The notes under the pieces are model-generated. The model saw only the letters and a list, made by a program, of their open reading frames with translations, was not told the DNA's origin and ran no database searches. Positions 25,366-33,590 of a stretch of DNA of 64,000 nt are shown in pieces; within the stretch, counting starts at the first letter, position 1; each line of letters begins with the position of its first letter. The DNA comes from Enterococcus sp. 9E7_DIV0242 (GTDB lineage: Bacteria; Bacillota; Bacilli; Lactobacillales; Enterococcaceae): positions 1,240,001 to 1,304,000 of the forward strand of contig NZ_CP147247.1 of assembly GCF_002140975.2 (NCBI RefSeq), given 5' to 3'. The position numbers were made by a program, and so were the translations under genes.

Positions 25366-26466
25366 ATGACAAAACCAACGATGCTTTCCTACATCATGGA
25401 AGAACAAAGTACATTAACTGATATCATTGGTAAATATCCTGAAAATATCGATCAAGCACTGGTAGGTCTTGCCATCGATGCAGAGAATTGGCTGGTCCTT
25501 GGCACAGGGTCAAGTATCAACGCCGCGCACAGTGCTAAATACTATATCGAAAAAGTAGCAGATATCAAGTTATCGATCGAAGAGCCTTACAATTTTACAC
25601 ACTATGAAAAAATCGATCCGGCACTTCAAGTCGTGTTAGGGATTTCCCAAAGTGGGCAAAGTACCTCAACAATCGAAGCCATTAACAAAATTACCGCTCA
25701 TCATCCTGTGCACACGATGGCAGTCACAAGTATTCCGGATAGTGAGATCACCAAGAAAACGACGACGACACTGGATATTCTTTCCGGTCGTGAACGGGTT
25801 GGCTATGTCACACTCGGTTTCTCTGCAACGGTTCTTGCACTCATGCTTTTAGGCCTTAGAACCGGTGTCAAAAAGGGCTTGATTTCTACAGAAAAAGAAC
25901 AATCTGAGTTAGCAGAATTTTTGGCAATAACTGCCCGTTTTAACGAAACAATCACAAAAACAACGACCTTCTTTGAAAAACATCGACAAGATTTTAAAGA
26001 TGCACCTCGCTTTACTTCTATTGCCTATGGTCCAGCTGTCGGAACAGCCATGGAAATGGAGACGAAGTTTTCAGAAACGATTCGCGTCCCTTCCCAAGGA
26101 GTGGAACTCGAAGCCTTTATGCATGGACCGTATCTTGAAATCAATCCAGAGCACCGCTTATTCTTTCTTGATACACCGGCAAAGCCGGAAATCATTGAAA
26201 AAGCTGGTTTGCTAAAAGCATATGAACAGCGCCATACAGAACATGTCTTTACTATTTCTCTACGAATGGAGGAATCCGATGACGATTCGGTGTTAGCTCT
26301 AGGTGACTATGAGGACGAACTCAAAGCGCCATATCTGGCAATCCTTCCCTTCCAAGTCTTTTGCTGGTATATTTCTCGGGAAAAGGGAATTGATATCACT
26401 CAACGAATCTTTACTGATTTTTCTCAAGCAGTCAAAAGTAAAACAACCGTTCAAGATTATGTGTGA
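25366..26466 (+). CDS. Double-SIS-domain sugar-phosphate isomerase/deaminase
   Basis: 366 residues with two SIS domains as in the isomerase half of GlmS and in SIS-type (NagB-II) glucosamine-6-phosphate deaminases. SIS 1 has LGTGSSINAAHSAKY and the sugar-phosphate-binding GISQSGQSTST; SIS 2 begins near SIAYGPAVGTA. The ELEAFMHGP segment resembles the catalytic region of the family, where a glutamate and nearby histidine matter. There is no glutaminase domain. It could release ammonia from glucosamine-6-phosphate or act as a deglycase on a fructose-amine phosphate. In this locus with a GH9 enzyme and a sugar kinase, the deaminase role is favoured but not proven. The ATG has AAAAGGAG upstream, 61 bp after the HAD gene. 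Confidence 0.85.
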   Translation: MTKPTMLSYIMEEQSTLTDIIGKYPENIDQALVGLAIDAENWLVLGTGSSINAAHSAKYYIEKVADIKLSIEEPYNFTHYEKIDPALQVVLGISQSGQSTSTIEAINKITAHHPVHTMAVTSIPDSEITKKTTTTLDILSGRERVGYVTLGFSATVLALMLLGLRTGVKKGLISTEKEQSELAEFLAITARFNETITKTTTFFEKHRQDFKDAPRFTSIAYGPAVGTAMEMETKFSETIRVPSQGVELEAFMHGPYLEINPEHRLFFLDTPAKPEIIEKAGLLKAYEQRHTEHVFTISLRMEESDDDSVLALGDYEDELKAPYLAILPFQVFCWYISREKGIDITQRIFTDFSQAVKSKTTVQDYV

Positions 26467-26503
26467 CCTTTTCACTCGTATTGAGCAAAGAGCTACCTAT
26501 TTT

Positions 26504-26540
26504 ACACCGGTGATCAAGCATTCCAGCAGATCACTGGTGT
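26504..26540 (+). terminator. Terminator of the LacI-HAD-SIS transcript
   Basis: ACACCGGTGATC (26504-26515) and GATCACTGGTGT (26529-26540) form a 12-bp stem with one mismatch, followed by TTCTTTCTTC. Confidence 0.8.
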
Positions 26541-26567
26541 TTCTTTCTTCTCCCCTCTTCTGAAAGC

Positions 26568-26597
26568 TTGTCTCTCTATAATTTCACGTGCTATACT
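26568..26597 (+). promoter_or_regulatory. Promoter of the small membrane-protein gene
   Basis: TTGTCT (26568-26573) and TATACT (26592-26597) are separated by 18 bp, 34 bp before the start codon at 26632. Confidence 0.6.
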
Positions 26598-26631
26598 TTC
26601 TATATAAGCTTGAAAGATTGGAGTGATTCTT

Positions 26632-26898
26632 ATGACACTTGACACTATTCGTTTTCTTACTACTATCGGTTTTGTTTCTACTGGTATTGTATTGTTGCTC
26701 GCTTTGCTTATCAAGTATGTAACTAGCGGCCTATTTCTTTCCAGAACACCCCAACGTTTTATCCAAGACAAAGAAAATCCTTATTATGCGAATGAAAGAA
26801 AGTTTGGCTACGCGTTCAGTTCTTGGGCACTCCATTATATCCCTGCTCTTTGCCTAGCTTGCCTCATTCTTTTGCTTTTTTCATTCATTGTTGGATAA
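26632..26898 (+). CDS. Small two-helix membrane protein, function unknown
   Basis: 88 residues with two hydrophobic helices (about 8-29 and 63-86) joined by a polar, basic loop containing RTPQRFIQDKENPYYANERK. The start ATG lies 8 nt after TTGGAG; a GTG nine bases further upstream would put the ribosome site inside the gene. I do not recognise the family. It has its own promoter and is followed 39 bp later by a GNAT gene that may share the transcript. Confidence 0.6.
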   Translation: MTLDTIRFLTTIGFVSTGIVLLLALLIKYVTSGLFLSRTPQRFIQDKENPYYANERKFGYAFSSWALHYIPALCLACLILLLFSFIVG

Positions 26899-26937
26899 AT
26901 TATTCCCGCTAAAAAAATTAGTAATGGAGGCTGTAAA

Positions 26938-27507
26938 TTGAACTATAAGAGACTCGAACAACACACATTGACTCCCCAACTATTTAGCACATTTATTCGG
27001 CATCAGGAGGTTACACATTGTTGGCGATATACAGAGGACAAATGGCAAATTGTTCCCGTTACTTTTACCGAAGACTGGGGATTGGAAGAATATACTCAAT
27101 TATGTAGCTATTTGAAACAAACACTTAAAAGTGGTGGATTTGTTTTAGGGGCTTTTACAGAGGGACACCGACTAAAAGGATTTGTCAGTGTTGAAGGGGC
27201 ACCATTTGGCAGTCAAAACCAATACCTTGATTTATCTTCCCTCCATGTTTCAGAGGATGCACGCGGACAAAAAATAGGGCAATCACTCTTTTTAGCTGCT
27301 GCTGATTTTGCTGCAGAACAAGGGGTTGAAAAATTATATATATCGAGTCATTCGGCCGTAGAAACACAGGCTTTCTATGCTTCACTTGGGTGTGTTGACG
27401 CTACAGAGCCTTCTACTTCGCACTTAGAAAATGAACCTTATGACCGTCAGCTAGAATATCATTTAGGAGAGAGGATAAATGAAAAAAGGCTTAGCACCGA
27501 TTGTTGA
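26938..27507 (+). CDS. GNAT-family N-acetyltransferase
   Basis: 189 residues. The acetyl-CoA-binding core is at about 97-150: DLSSLHVSEDARGQKIG (a variant of the R/Q-x-x-G-x-G/A motif A), then helix LFLAAADFAAEQGVEKLYIS and AVETQAFYASLGC. The start is a TTG placed 7 nt after TGGAGG. It overlaps the next gene by 29 bp, so the two are coupled. The acceptor is unknown. Confidence 0.85.
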   Translation: MNYKRLEQHTLTPQLFSTFIRHQEVTHCWRYTEDKWQIVPVTFTEDWGLEEYTQLCSYLKQTLKSGGFVLGAFTEGHRLKGFVSVEGAPFGSQNQYLDLSSLHVSEDARGQKIGQSLFLAAADFAAEQGVEKLYISSHSAVETQAFYASLGCVDATEPSTSHLENEPYDRQLEYHLGERINEKRLSTDC

Positions 27508-27958
27508 CCAACAGACAGAAGTCCTTATTTTAGGAAGCGGACCCAGTGACCGTAGTATTGCTTTACAGCAATACTACGGAAATAGAGGCAATCAATTTTG
27601 GAAAGTTGTTTTTGGTGCCTTGAAACAAATTGATCCAATCAATTATACAGAGAGAATCGCCTTACTCAAAGCAAATCATATCGGCTTGTGGGATGTTTAT
27701 GGCGCCTTTGACCGACAAGGGAGTATGGATACCAATTATAAAGAAACCCAGCTAAATGATTTTTCAGAAATTCTTACTTTGGCCTCTCTAAAAAAAATTA
27801 TCGCCAATGGAAATGAATCTTTTCGAATCATTGAAAAGCATGCGTTATTTCCTGAGCTGCCTGTTGAAAAATGCTCCTCTACAAGTGGCGCAAATAATGG
27901 GCGACAGGTACAACGCAAAGCAGAATGGGAGAGCGCATTGGCCTTTTTAACACAATAA
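27479..27958 (+). CDS. UDG-superfamily family 6 DNA glycosylase (hypoxanthine/deoxyinosine type)
   Basis: 159 residues, a single UDG fold. Motif 1 is LILGSGPSDRSIALQQYYGN followed by NQFWKVVFGAL. The middle has LLKANHIGLWDVYGAFDRQGSMD, and the C-terminal motif is CSSTSGANNG. The GS.PSD.S start and the LWDV..R.GS.D block are those of family 6 hypoxanthine-DNA glycosylases, which remove deaminated adenine from DNA. In the usual family the last motif reads like STSPAN, so the G in place of P is a small deviation. The ATG follows GGAGAGG and overlaps the upstream acetyltransferase. Confidence 0.82.
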   Translation: MKKGLAPIVDQQTEVLILGSGPSDRSIALQQYYGNRGNQFWKVVFGALKQIDPINYTERIALLKANHIGLWDVYGAFDRQGSMDTNYKETQLNDFSEILTLASLKKIIANGNESFRIIEKHALFPELPVEKCSSTSGANNGRQVQRKAEWESALAFLTQ

Positions 27959-27998
27959 GAGAGAAAATAAGGCATTTAAATGCCTTATTTTCTCTCTT
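27957..27998. terminator. Bidirectional terminator between convergent genes
   Basis: A perfect inverted repeat: AAGAGAGAAAATAAGGCATTT and its complement meet at the centre ATTTAAAT. It ends in CTTTT on the plus strand and serves both the DNA glycosylase gene and the convergent cyclase gene. Confidence 0.9.
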
Positions 27999-28006
27999 TT
28001 GGTTAC

Positions 28007-28747
28007 TCAATTGGGAACAATAGCGAACGCTCGAATATTGAAGCCGGGCGCTCGTTTGATCTTCGGAACACCAAGTACAATTGCGGCACCGACGGCTGGA
28101 ACCTCTGACAAATTTGTCAGCACCTCGACTTGAAATTTGTCCTGTGAAAGCCAATAAAGTTCACCGATCAATCCCCCATTAGCCGTACACGCTACAGCAG
28201 AATCTGTATCCAACGTCTCATGTCCAATCGCTTGAACGTTTCTTTGCTCGTGGAGAAACTGCAATGCTTCTAACGACCAACCAGGCGTATGGGCTTGTCC
28301 CTGTTCATCTCGATTATAAAAATCATCGTGGTTTTCCCAGCGCTTGGACCAGTCACTGGCAAAAGCAACAAAGCTTTCTGCAGGAATCGCGCCGTGCTTG
28401 TCTTCAAATGCATGAATATCGGCAACCGAAAGCTCATAATCATGATTAGCTGCCACTTCTGTTTCTTTATGCAAAACAATCAATGGCAATACCAGCTCTT
28501 TCAATTCCAGCTCTTCCAAATGACGTTTCCCTGAGGCGAAATGGCTGGGCGCATCGATATGAGTCCCATATTGTGTAACCAAATTATATTCTTTTGCAAA
28601 AAATCCATGTTCCTCAACAGTAAACAAGGTCTTCTCGGTCAATGGCTTGAAGGACGCAAAATAGGGAATCTCTCCTGAAACCTCATGCGTCAAATCGATC
28701 CATTTTTGCTGCTTCAAAAATGTGATACTTTCTAAAATTGTCGTCAT
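28007..28747 (-). CDS. Cyclase / kynurenine-formamidase-like metal hydrolase
   Basis: About 246 residues. The metal-binding motif HxGTHxDxPxH appears as TQYGTHIDAPSHF; WIDLTHEVSGEIPYF opens the domain, FVAFASDWS lies mid-protein and GHETLDTDSA supplies a late conserved acidic/His pair. Members of this cyclase family hydrolyse formyl-kynurenine or other amides, or cyclise polyketides; the substrate here is unknown. A longer frame reaches 28816, but the ATG at 28747 with AGGGGG 8 nt upstream is the likely start. It begins 11 bp after the MetE-like gene and so falls under the same T-box, suggesting a role tied to methionine or sulfur metabolism. Confidence 0.85.
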   Translation of the reverse strand: MTTILESITFLKQQKWIDLTHEVSGEIPYFASFKPLTEKTLFTVEEHGFFAKEYNLVTQYGTHIDAPSHFASGKRHLEELELKELVLPLIVLHKETEVAANHDYELSVADIHAFEDKHGAIPAESFVAFASDWSKRWENHDDFYNRDEQGQAHTPGWSLEALQFLHEQRNVQAIGHETLDTDSAVACTANGGLIGELYWLSQDKFQVEVLTNLSEVPAVGAAIVLGVPKIKRAPGFNIRAFAIVPN

Positions 28748-28758
28748 AGACGCACCCC

Positions 28759-29865
28759 CTAGTCGTTCGGCCAAACCTCTTTTGCTACCTCTACAACCAA
28801 TTTCAACTTCGCCCATTGGTCCGCTTCACTCACTTTATTGCCTTCATGTGTTGAAGAAAACCCACATTGTGGACTTAGACACAATTGATCCAATGGCACA
28901 TACTGAGAAGCCTCCTTGATTCGGTTCTTCAACAGCTCTTTACTTTCTAATTCTGGTGTTTTGGTTGTTACCAATCCCAAAACTACCCGTTGATCTTTGA
29001 TATTTTTCAACGGTTCAAAACTGCCTGACCGTTCGTCATCAAACTCAAGGAAGAACCCATCGAATGCCGTGATTGCTAAAAGTCTCTCCGCAATAAGATC
29101 ATAGGAACCGTCATATAGCCAATGGGATTGAAAATTCCCTTTACAGAAATGGAAGGTTACTGCTAAATCAGCAGGTTTGTTTGCTAAGATCGCCTCGGTA
29201 ATATCGCCAAATTCTTGGATAAGCTCATCCGGATCATAGCCATTCTGTTCGATCATCCCACGAAAACGTGCATCAAATAGTCCACCCCAGCTAGTATCAT
29301 CCAATTGCAGATAGCGACAGCCCGCCGCATAAAACGCTTCAATCGCCTCTTGGTAGGTAGTGATCAAGTCCTGAATAAAGTCAGCCTTTTTCTCATACGC
29401 AGGTTTTTCATGATACTGCTTAGATAAAATAAAGGAATCCAAATAGATCATATTTGGTCCGGGAATCGTTTGTTTGGCAATCGCTTCTCCCGCATGTTCT
29501 TTCGTAAATTTGAAATGTGACAGGAATGGATGTGCCGAGTTAAATGACAGCTTATCACTGACAAATGTCCCCTGTGCTTCTGTTGTTAATCCAAAAGCTG
29601 TTGTTTCAAAATCATAAACTGTAATACCATTCAGCCCTGCAATAAAATCTAAATGCCACCAACGGCGACGAAACTCTCCATCTGTAACCGCAAGCAACCC
29701 GACTTCCTTTTGTTTTTCAATAATTTTGATGATTTCTTGATCTTCGACCTTCGTCAAATCCTCTTTTGAAATATTGCCTTGTTTAAATTGTTCCCGCGCT
29801 TCTTTTAGTGCTGTCGGACGTAGCAAGCTCCCTACTTGATCCCAGCGAAAGGGGATAGTTGTCAT
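28759..29865 (-). CDS. Cobalamin-independent methionine synthase-like protein (YxjG/YxjH type)
   Basis: 368 residues, matching only the catalytic C-terminal barrel of MetE. RWDQVGSLLRP opens the protein, DGEFRRRWWHLDF follows, CRYLQLDDTSWGG lies mid-protein, and the zinc ligands appear as HFCKGN and LSPQCGFSS. Such short homologues take a methyl group from a folate or another donor and make methionine from homocysteine; YxjG/YxjH of Bacillus are in the methionine regulon. The T-box leader upstream supports regulation by a charged tRNA, most likely tRNA-Met. The gene is followed by a cyclase-family gene in the same operon. Confidence 0.88.
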   Translation of the reverse strand: MTTIPFRWDQVGSLLRPTALKEAREQFKQGNISKEDLTKVEDQEIIKIIEKQKEVGLLAVTDGEFRRRWWHLDFIAGLNGITVYDFETTAFGLTTEAQGTFVSDKLSFNSAHPFLSHFKFTKEHAGEAIAKQTIPGPNMIYLDSFILSKQYHEKPAYEKKADFIQDLITTYQEAIEAFYAAGCRYLQLDDTSWGGLFDARFRGMIEQNGYDPDELIQEFGDITEAILANKPADLAVTFHFCKGNFQSHWLYDGSYDLIAERLLAITAFDGFFLEFDDERSGSFEPLKNIKDQRVVLGLVTTKTPELESKELLKNRIKEASQYVPLDQLCLSPQCGFSSTHEGNKVSEADQWAKLKLVVEVAKEVWPND

Positions 29866-29892
29866 GTGTTTTCCTCCTCTATTTTTGTTGAT

Positions 29893-30178
29893 AAAAAAAA
29901 GCCCTTAGACATCGTAAAAGATCTCTAAGGACATATAGATATGTGTTACCACCTTATTTCGCAGCCGTTTCACAATTGCTGCCTCATTCAGTACCCAACG
30001 CAAGGTTGGAGACTAGTGTTCATTAACGGAACAAACCGTACCTTCTTAAATCATTCAGAAGATCCACTCAAAAGCCATTTTCAAAATAAGCATATCTCGT
30101 CCTTTTTCAGCTGTCAGGACTCTCTGTTGGAGAAGGCATTATTTTTACTTTCTTTCTCATTGTGTTTTAATATTCGTT
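29893..30178 (-). promoter_or_regulatory. T-box riboswitch leader, probably methionine-specific
   Basis: On the minus strand, reading 5' to 3': a Stem I segment with the typical CAGAGAGTCC..AGCTGAAAAAGGAC pattern (about 30108-30139), the T-box sequence AATAAGGTGGTAACACA (29943-29959), then a terminator stem CCTTAGA/TCTAAGG (29903-29930) ending in eight Us (29893-29900). The T-box lies just before the terminator and would form the antiterminator when uncharged tRNA binds. AUG triplets occur in the likely specifier region, but I could not fix the specifier loop. The MetE-like gene downstream makes Met the best guess. This fills the 412-bp gap. Confidence 0.85.
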
Positions 30179-30184
30179 TCACTC

Positions 30185-30214
30185 AATATAGCAAACAAAC
30201 CAAGCGCTTGTCAA
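30185..30214 (-). promoter_or_regulatory. Promoter of the T-box operon
   Basis: Minus-strand TTGACA (30209-30214) and TATATT (30185-30190) separated by 18 bp, directly upstream of the T-box leader. Confidence 0.8.
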
Positions 30215-30223
30215 TGTCATTCG

Positions 30224-30263
30224 AAAAAAGAACCGAGGCAACCAAGTATTTTGATTGCTTCGG
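30224..30263 (-). terminator. Terminator of the 153-aa unknown gene
   Basis: CCGAGGCAA (30233-30241) and TTGCTTCGG (30255-30263) form a 9-bp stem with one G-U pair, followed on the minus strand by TTCTTTTTT. It sits between this gene and the T-box promoter. Confidence 0.8.
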
Positions 30264-30277
30264 ACTCTGCTTCTGCT

Positions 30278-30739
30278 TTAGTAGCTTCCTTTTATCACAA
30301 AATAATAGCCGCGGATTACACCTGCCAGCTTAGATTTTTGGCGGGCAAACTTGAATTTCCCTTCCAGCTCTGTCGGTACCTCCATCCCTTCTGAAAGCTT
30401 GAAGCCAACTGCTCGCTTGCCTTCGTCTGATAGGCTGTACATTACATTGACAGACAGACCGTTTTCATAAAACACATAAGAAAATCTTGTCCCCTCTGCC
30501 TCAAAATCAGTTACTTCCAGTGGTTTATAAGGAAAGTGCAGCTCTCTTTCTTGTAAAATTTTTTCGATCCACGCCAGTGTTTCCGGTGCTTCATCGGCAG
30601 GAACGGTGACAAATTCATGTTTGTATTTGTTCCAAAAATATCTTGCTTCATTTGCACGAAGTCCGGCCAATGCATCAGCAAATGGAGAACTTTCCAAGCC
30701 AACCGTTGATACTTCTTTAAAATCTACTTTATACGACAT
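30278..30739 (-). CDS. Conserved-looking protein of unknown function
   Basis: 153 residues, soluble, with no signal or membrane segment. It has alternating strand-like and helical stretches (RANEARYFWNKYKHEFVTV, then PETLAWIEKILQERELHFPY), a FSYVFYENGLSVNVMYSLSDE run, and a basic C-terminus. I do not recognise a catalytic motif. Codon use and composition resemble the neighbours. The ATG follows GAGGGGA. It is a single-gene unit with its own terminator. Confidence 0.6.
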   Translation of the reverse strand: MSYKVDFKEVSTVGLESSPFADALAGLRANEARYFWNKYKHEFVTVPADEAPETLAWIEKILQERELHFPYKPLEVTDFEAEGTRFSYVFYENGLSVNVMYSLSDEGKRAVGFKLSEGMEVPTELEGKFKFARQKSKLAGVIRGYYFVIKGSY

Positions 30740-30874
30740 ACTAGTCCCCTCTTCTATGTTTTATATAGTAAGTATAATCAGAGAAGAAGAAACTACAAAA
30801 GAATAGGTTCTGAAATTGGTACCAAACATAAATTAGCTAAGAAAATGTACGTATGCTCTCACTTATTATGATTT

Positions 30875-31408
30875 TCAAAAGGATTCATCTTTAGCAATCA
30901 ATGCTTGAAACAGAGTCAGTGTTTCAATGGTCTTCTTTTTGTTTGCCACAGGTGCTTCTGCTCTCATCCATCTTTCGATAATCCCAGCCATCGCTTCTGC
31001 ACAACCTATCAATGTCAGTTCATTGTCCGCAAAGCTCTGAGTATAGTTTTCCAGCAATTGATCAGCAAAAATCTGCTTTATCTTTTCTCTGACCCATTGA
31101 TTTTCTTCTCTGTTCAGCAGATTCTTCAAAATAGCTCCTGCCCCATCTAGCTCATCAAGAAACTTCGTCCAATTGCTAATGGATAGCGATGTGCCAAAAG
31201 TCCTACTACACATATCATTGAACCAGCTAAACTGTTCATCCAACAGACTATATTTATCAAGATAATAGATATAGAACGTGTTTCTACTGATTCCAGCCTC
31301 CTCCGAAAGCTTGGTCACAGAAATTTCTTCAAAGGTATGTTCCTGAAGCAACACCTCAAAGGCATGAAGAATCAACTTCTTCGATTTTACAGTACGTAGA
31401 TCTCCCAC
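30875..31408 (-). CDS. TetR-family transcriptional regulator
   Basis: About 177 residues. The N-terminal helix-turn-helix has the TetR pattern: a helix with KKLILHAFEVLLQEH, then FEEISVTKLSEEAGISRNTFYIYYLDKYSLLDE. The C-terminal half is helical and resembles the regulator type that senses small ligands, with WMRAEAP.. near the end. The frame can start at a TTG (31438), but a GTG at 31408 with AAGGTGA 8 nt upstream looks better. It follows the exporter genes by one small gene on the same strand, so it may regulate them or be coexpressed. Confidence 0.85.
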   Translation of the reverse strand: MGDLRTVKSKKLILHAFEVLLQEHTFEEISVTKLSEEAGISRNTFYIYYLDKYSLLDEQFSWFNDMCSRTFGTSLSISNWTKFLDELDGAGAILKNLLNREENQWVREKIKQIFADQLLENYTQSFADNELTLIGCAEAMAGIIERWMRAEAPVANKKKTIETLTLFQALIAKDESF

Positions 31409-31471
31409 GACATTTTCACCTTCTTTGGGTGTATCCAAGACGTTAATACAATCAATTTTTTAAGATACACA

Positions 31472-31771
31472 TTAATTAAGATTTTGATCGACTAATTGAC
31501 AGTCATTGATACGCATGAATCGAAAAATCTCTCCCGGAAGCTCTTTCCAATAACGAACCAGCTTTTGAAAAAGACTTGCTTCTGCGGTCATCTCATATTC
31601 TGTGACAGTCACGCCAAAGTTTTTTCGCGTTTCTCTTTTAGCTTCTTCCTCGAAGACTTTCAATGCTTGTTGCTTCTGACTCTCCACAGCTAGTGTGTCG
31701 ATTTCTAGATAGGAGCCTTCGATTTTTTTCACTCGCTCTATAAAATAGAGTGTTTGAGTCTCGGTACTCAT
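31472..31771 (-). CDS. Small soluble protein of unknown function
   Basis: 99 residues with no signal or membrane helix. A helical, charged middle (QQALKVFEEEAKRETRKN) is flanked by strand-like segments (TLYFIERVKKIEG, FGVTVTEYEMT). The ATG at 31771 has GAAGGTG upstream and gives a 13-bp gap to the ABC gene; the longer frame would overlap it. I do not recognise the family. Position inside the exporter operon suggests an accessory role, but nothing in the sequence shows it. Confidence 0.6.
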   Translation of the reverse strand: MSTETQTLYFIERVKKIEGSYLEIDTLAVESQKQQALKVFEEEAKRETRKNFGVTVTEYEMTAEASLFQKLVRYWKELPGEIFRFMRINDCQLVDQNLN

Positions 31772-31784
31772 CGTTTCACCTTCT

Positions 31785-33590
31785 TCATCCAAATTTTTCT
31801 GTATGTTTCATTTCTATTTTTTCAAACTGGCTATTATATAAATCGGCATAAAATCCTTGTTGCCCGATCAACTCATCGTGGGAGCCTTTCTCAATGATAT
31901 TCCCCTCTTTCATTACCAAAATCAAATCAGCATTACGAATCGTAGATAGGCGATGGGCAATAACAAAGGATGTTCGACCTTCCATCAGACGATCCATCGC
32001 TTTTTGTATCAGTTCTTCAGTCCGTGTATCAACGGAACTGGTTGCTTCATCCAAAATCAACATCGGTGCGTCCTTGATCAACGCTCGAGCAATCGTCAAC
32101 AGTTGTTTCTGTCCAACTGAAAGAGAAACACTATCATCTAAAACAGTCTCGTAACCGTTTGGTAAGGTGCGAATAAAATGATCGATTCCAACCGCTTTAC
32201 ACGCAGCTATTACCCGCTCCTGACTGACACCCGATTGGTTGTAAATCAAATTTTCAGTTATCGTTCCTTCAAACAACCATGTATCCTGCAGCACCATACA
32301 GAATTGATCATGAACTTCCTCGCGTGTCATACTCGCTATCGGTACACCATCGATCGTGATTTGCCCTTGATTGATTTCATAAAATTTCATCAACAAGTTG
32401 ACAATCGTTGTTTTCCCTGCACCGGTCGGACCGACAATCGCAATCTTTTGACCTACTCGTGCTTCAGCAGAAAAGTTTTTAATGATTGTTTTGGACGCGT
32501 CATAGCCAAAGCTGACATTTGAAAATGTGACATTTCCTGTTACGCTCTTCAATTGAACTGCTTTGTCTGTTTCGTCCTCCATCTCTTCCTCATCTAAAAA
32601 CTCAAAAACCCGAAACATCGCTGCACCTGCTGATTGCAAACTGGAAACAGCTTGAGCTAATTGCCCTAAAGGCTGTGAAAACAGACGAACATAAACCATA
32701 AAAGCCACAATCACACCAAATGTAATTTGTCCATTTAGTGCTAGAATAGCACCGACAACACATACTGCAACATAACCAAAATTACCAATAAAGCCCATCA
32801 GCGGTTGCATGATTCCTGATAAAAACTGTGATTTCCACACACTGCCATGCAGCTTATCATTTAACTCAGTAAATGTAGCAGACATATTTTCCGCTGCGCT
32901 ATATGACGTGATGACATTGTGTCCGGAGTAAGCCTCTTCAACAAAGCTGTTGACCTCAGCCAAATTATTTTGTTGTCCATCAAAGTGCACTTGCGACTTC
33001 TTCATAATGATCATCATCAAAGCAAAACCAAGCAGTACTGAAACGACAGCCGTCAAACACAAAATCGGGTTTGATTTAACCATCATGAACAGACAACCAA
33101 TAAATAGAGTAATAGATGGAACAAGCGAGCCCAGACTTTGGTTCAGTGACTGACCAACCGTATCTAAGTCATTCGTTACCCGACTCAACGTATCGCCTTG
33201 ACTATGAGAATCAAAATAGCTTAATGGAATTTTATTGATTTTTGCGGAGATTTGCTCTCTGAGTTTCTTTGAAAAGCGCTGCGTAACAGTTGCCATAATG
33301 TAACCTTGTCCGTATGACATCAAAATCCCAATACCATAAATGATTGCCAGTGACAAACAAATACTGCTAATTTGCTCCAAATCGATCGAGCTCTGTAACC
33401 CTACGGTGATTAAATCTGTGATCTCGCTCAATTTGTCTGGCCCGATGATCGATGTGATGCTGCCAATGACTGCCAAAATAACTGCTATGGCAAATGGGAC
33501 TGTATACTCGGAGGCATACTTTTTAATATTGTTCATAAAATTAGAGGTCTTCTTTTCTTCTACATGCGTTTCTGTTAATGTACTATCCAT
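31785..33590 (-). CDS. Heterodimeric ABC multidrug exporter, half with intact catalytic site (EfrAB/LmrCD type)
   Basis: 601 residues: six transmembrane helices (to about 330) then an ATP-binding domain. Walker A is GPTGAGKTT, the signature is LSVGQKQ (a non-canonical ABC motif), and Walker B ends ILDEATSSVD with the catalytic glutamate present; the H-loop is IAHRLSTI. Together with the partner at 33583-35346, which has a DD Walker B, this gives one proper and one degenerate ATP site, as in EfrAB, LmrCD and TM287/288. Such pumps export drugs or lipids from the cytoplasmic side. The start overlaps the upstream partner by 8 bp, so both are made in step. Confidence 0.92.
   Translation of the reverse strand: MDSTLTETHVEEKKTSNFMNNIKKYASEYTVPFAIAVILAVIGSITSIIGPDKLSEITDLITVGLQSSIDLEQISSICLSLAIIYGIGILMSYGQGYIMATVTQRFSKKLREQISAKINKIPLSYFDSHSQGDTLSRVTNDLDTVGQSLNQSLGSLVPSITLFIGCLFMMVKSNPILCLTAVVSVLLGFALMMIIMKKSQVHFDGQQNNLAEVNSFVEEAYSGHNVITSYSAAENMSATFTELNDKLHGSVWKSQFLSGIMQPLMGFIGNFGYVAVCVVGAILALNGQITFGVIVAFMVYVRLFSQPLGQLAQAVSSLQSAGAAMFRVFEFLDEEEMEDETDKAVQLKSVTGNVTFSNVSFGYDASKTIIKNFSAEARVGQKIAIVGPTGAGKTTIVNLLMKFYEINQGQITIDGVPIASMTREEVHDQFCMVLQDTWLFEGTITENLIYNQSGVSQERVIAACKAVGIDHFIRTLPNGYETVLDDSVSLSVGQKQLLTIARALIKDAPMLILDEATSSVDTRTEELIQKAMDRLMEGRTSFVIAHRLSTIRNADLILVMKEGNIIEKGSHDELIGQQGFYADLYNSQFEKIEMKHTEKFG

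Noticed and set aside
25366..26466. GlmS (glutamine-fructose-6-phosphate transaminase)
   Set aside because: Only the SIS half is present, with no glutaminase domain, so it cannot be a full GlmS.
29941..30333. 130-codon plus-strand ORF
   Set aside because: It is the antisense of the T-box leader and its promoter.
30278..30739. Phage-related gene
   Set aside because: No phage neighbours and no recognisable phage motif; left as unknown.
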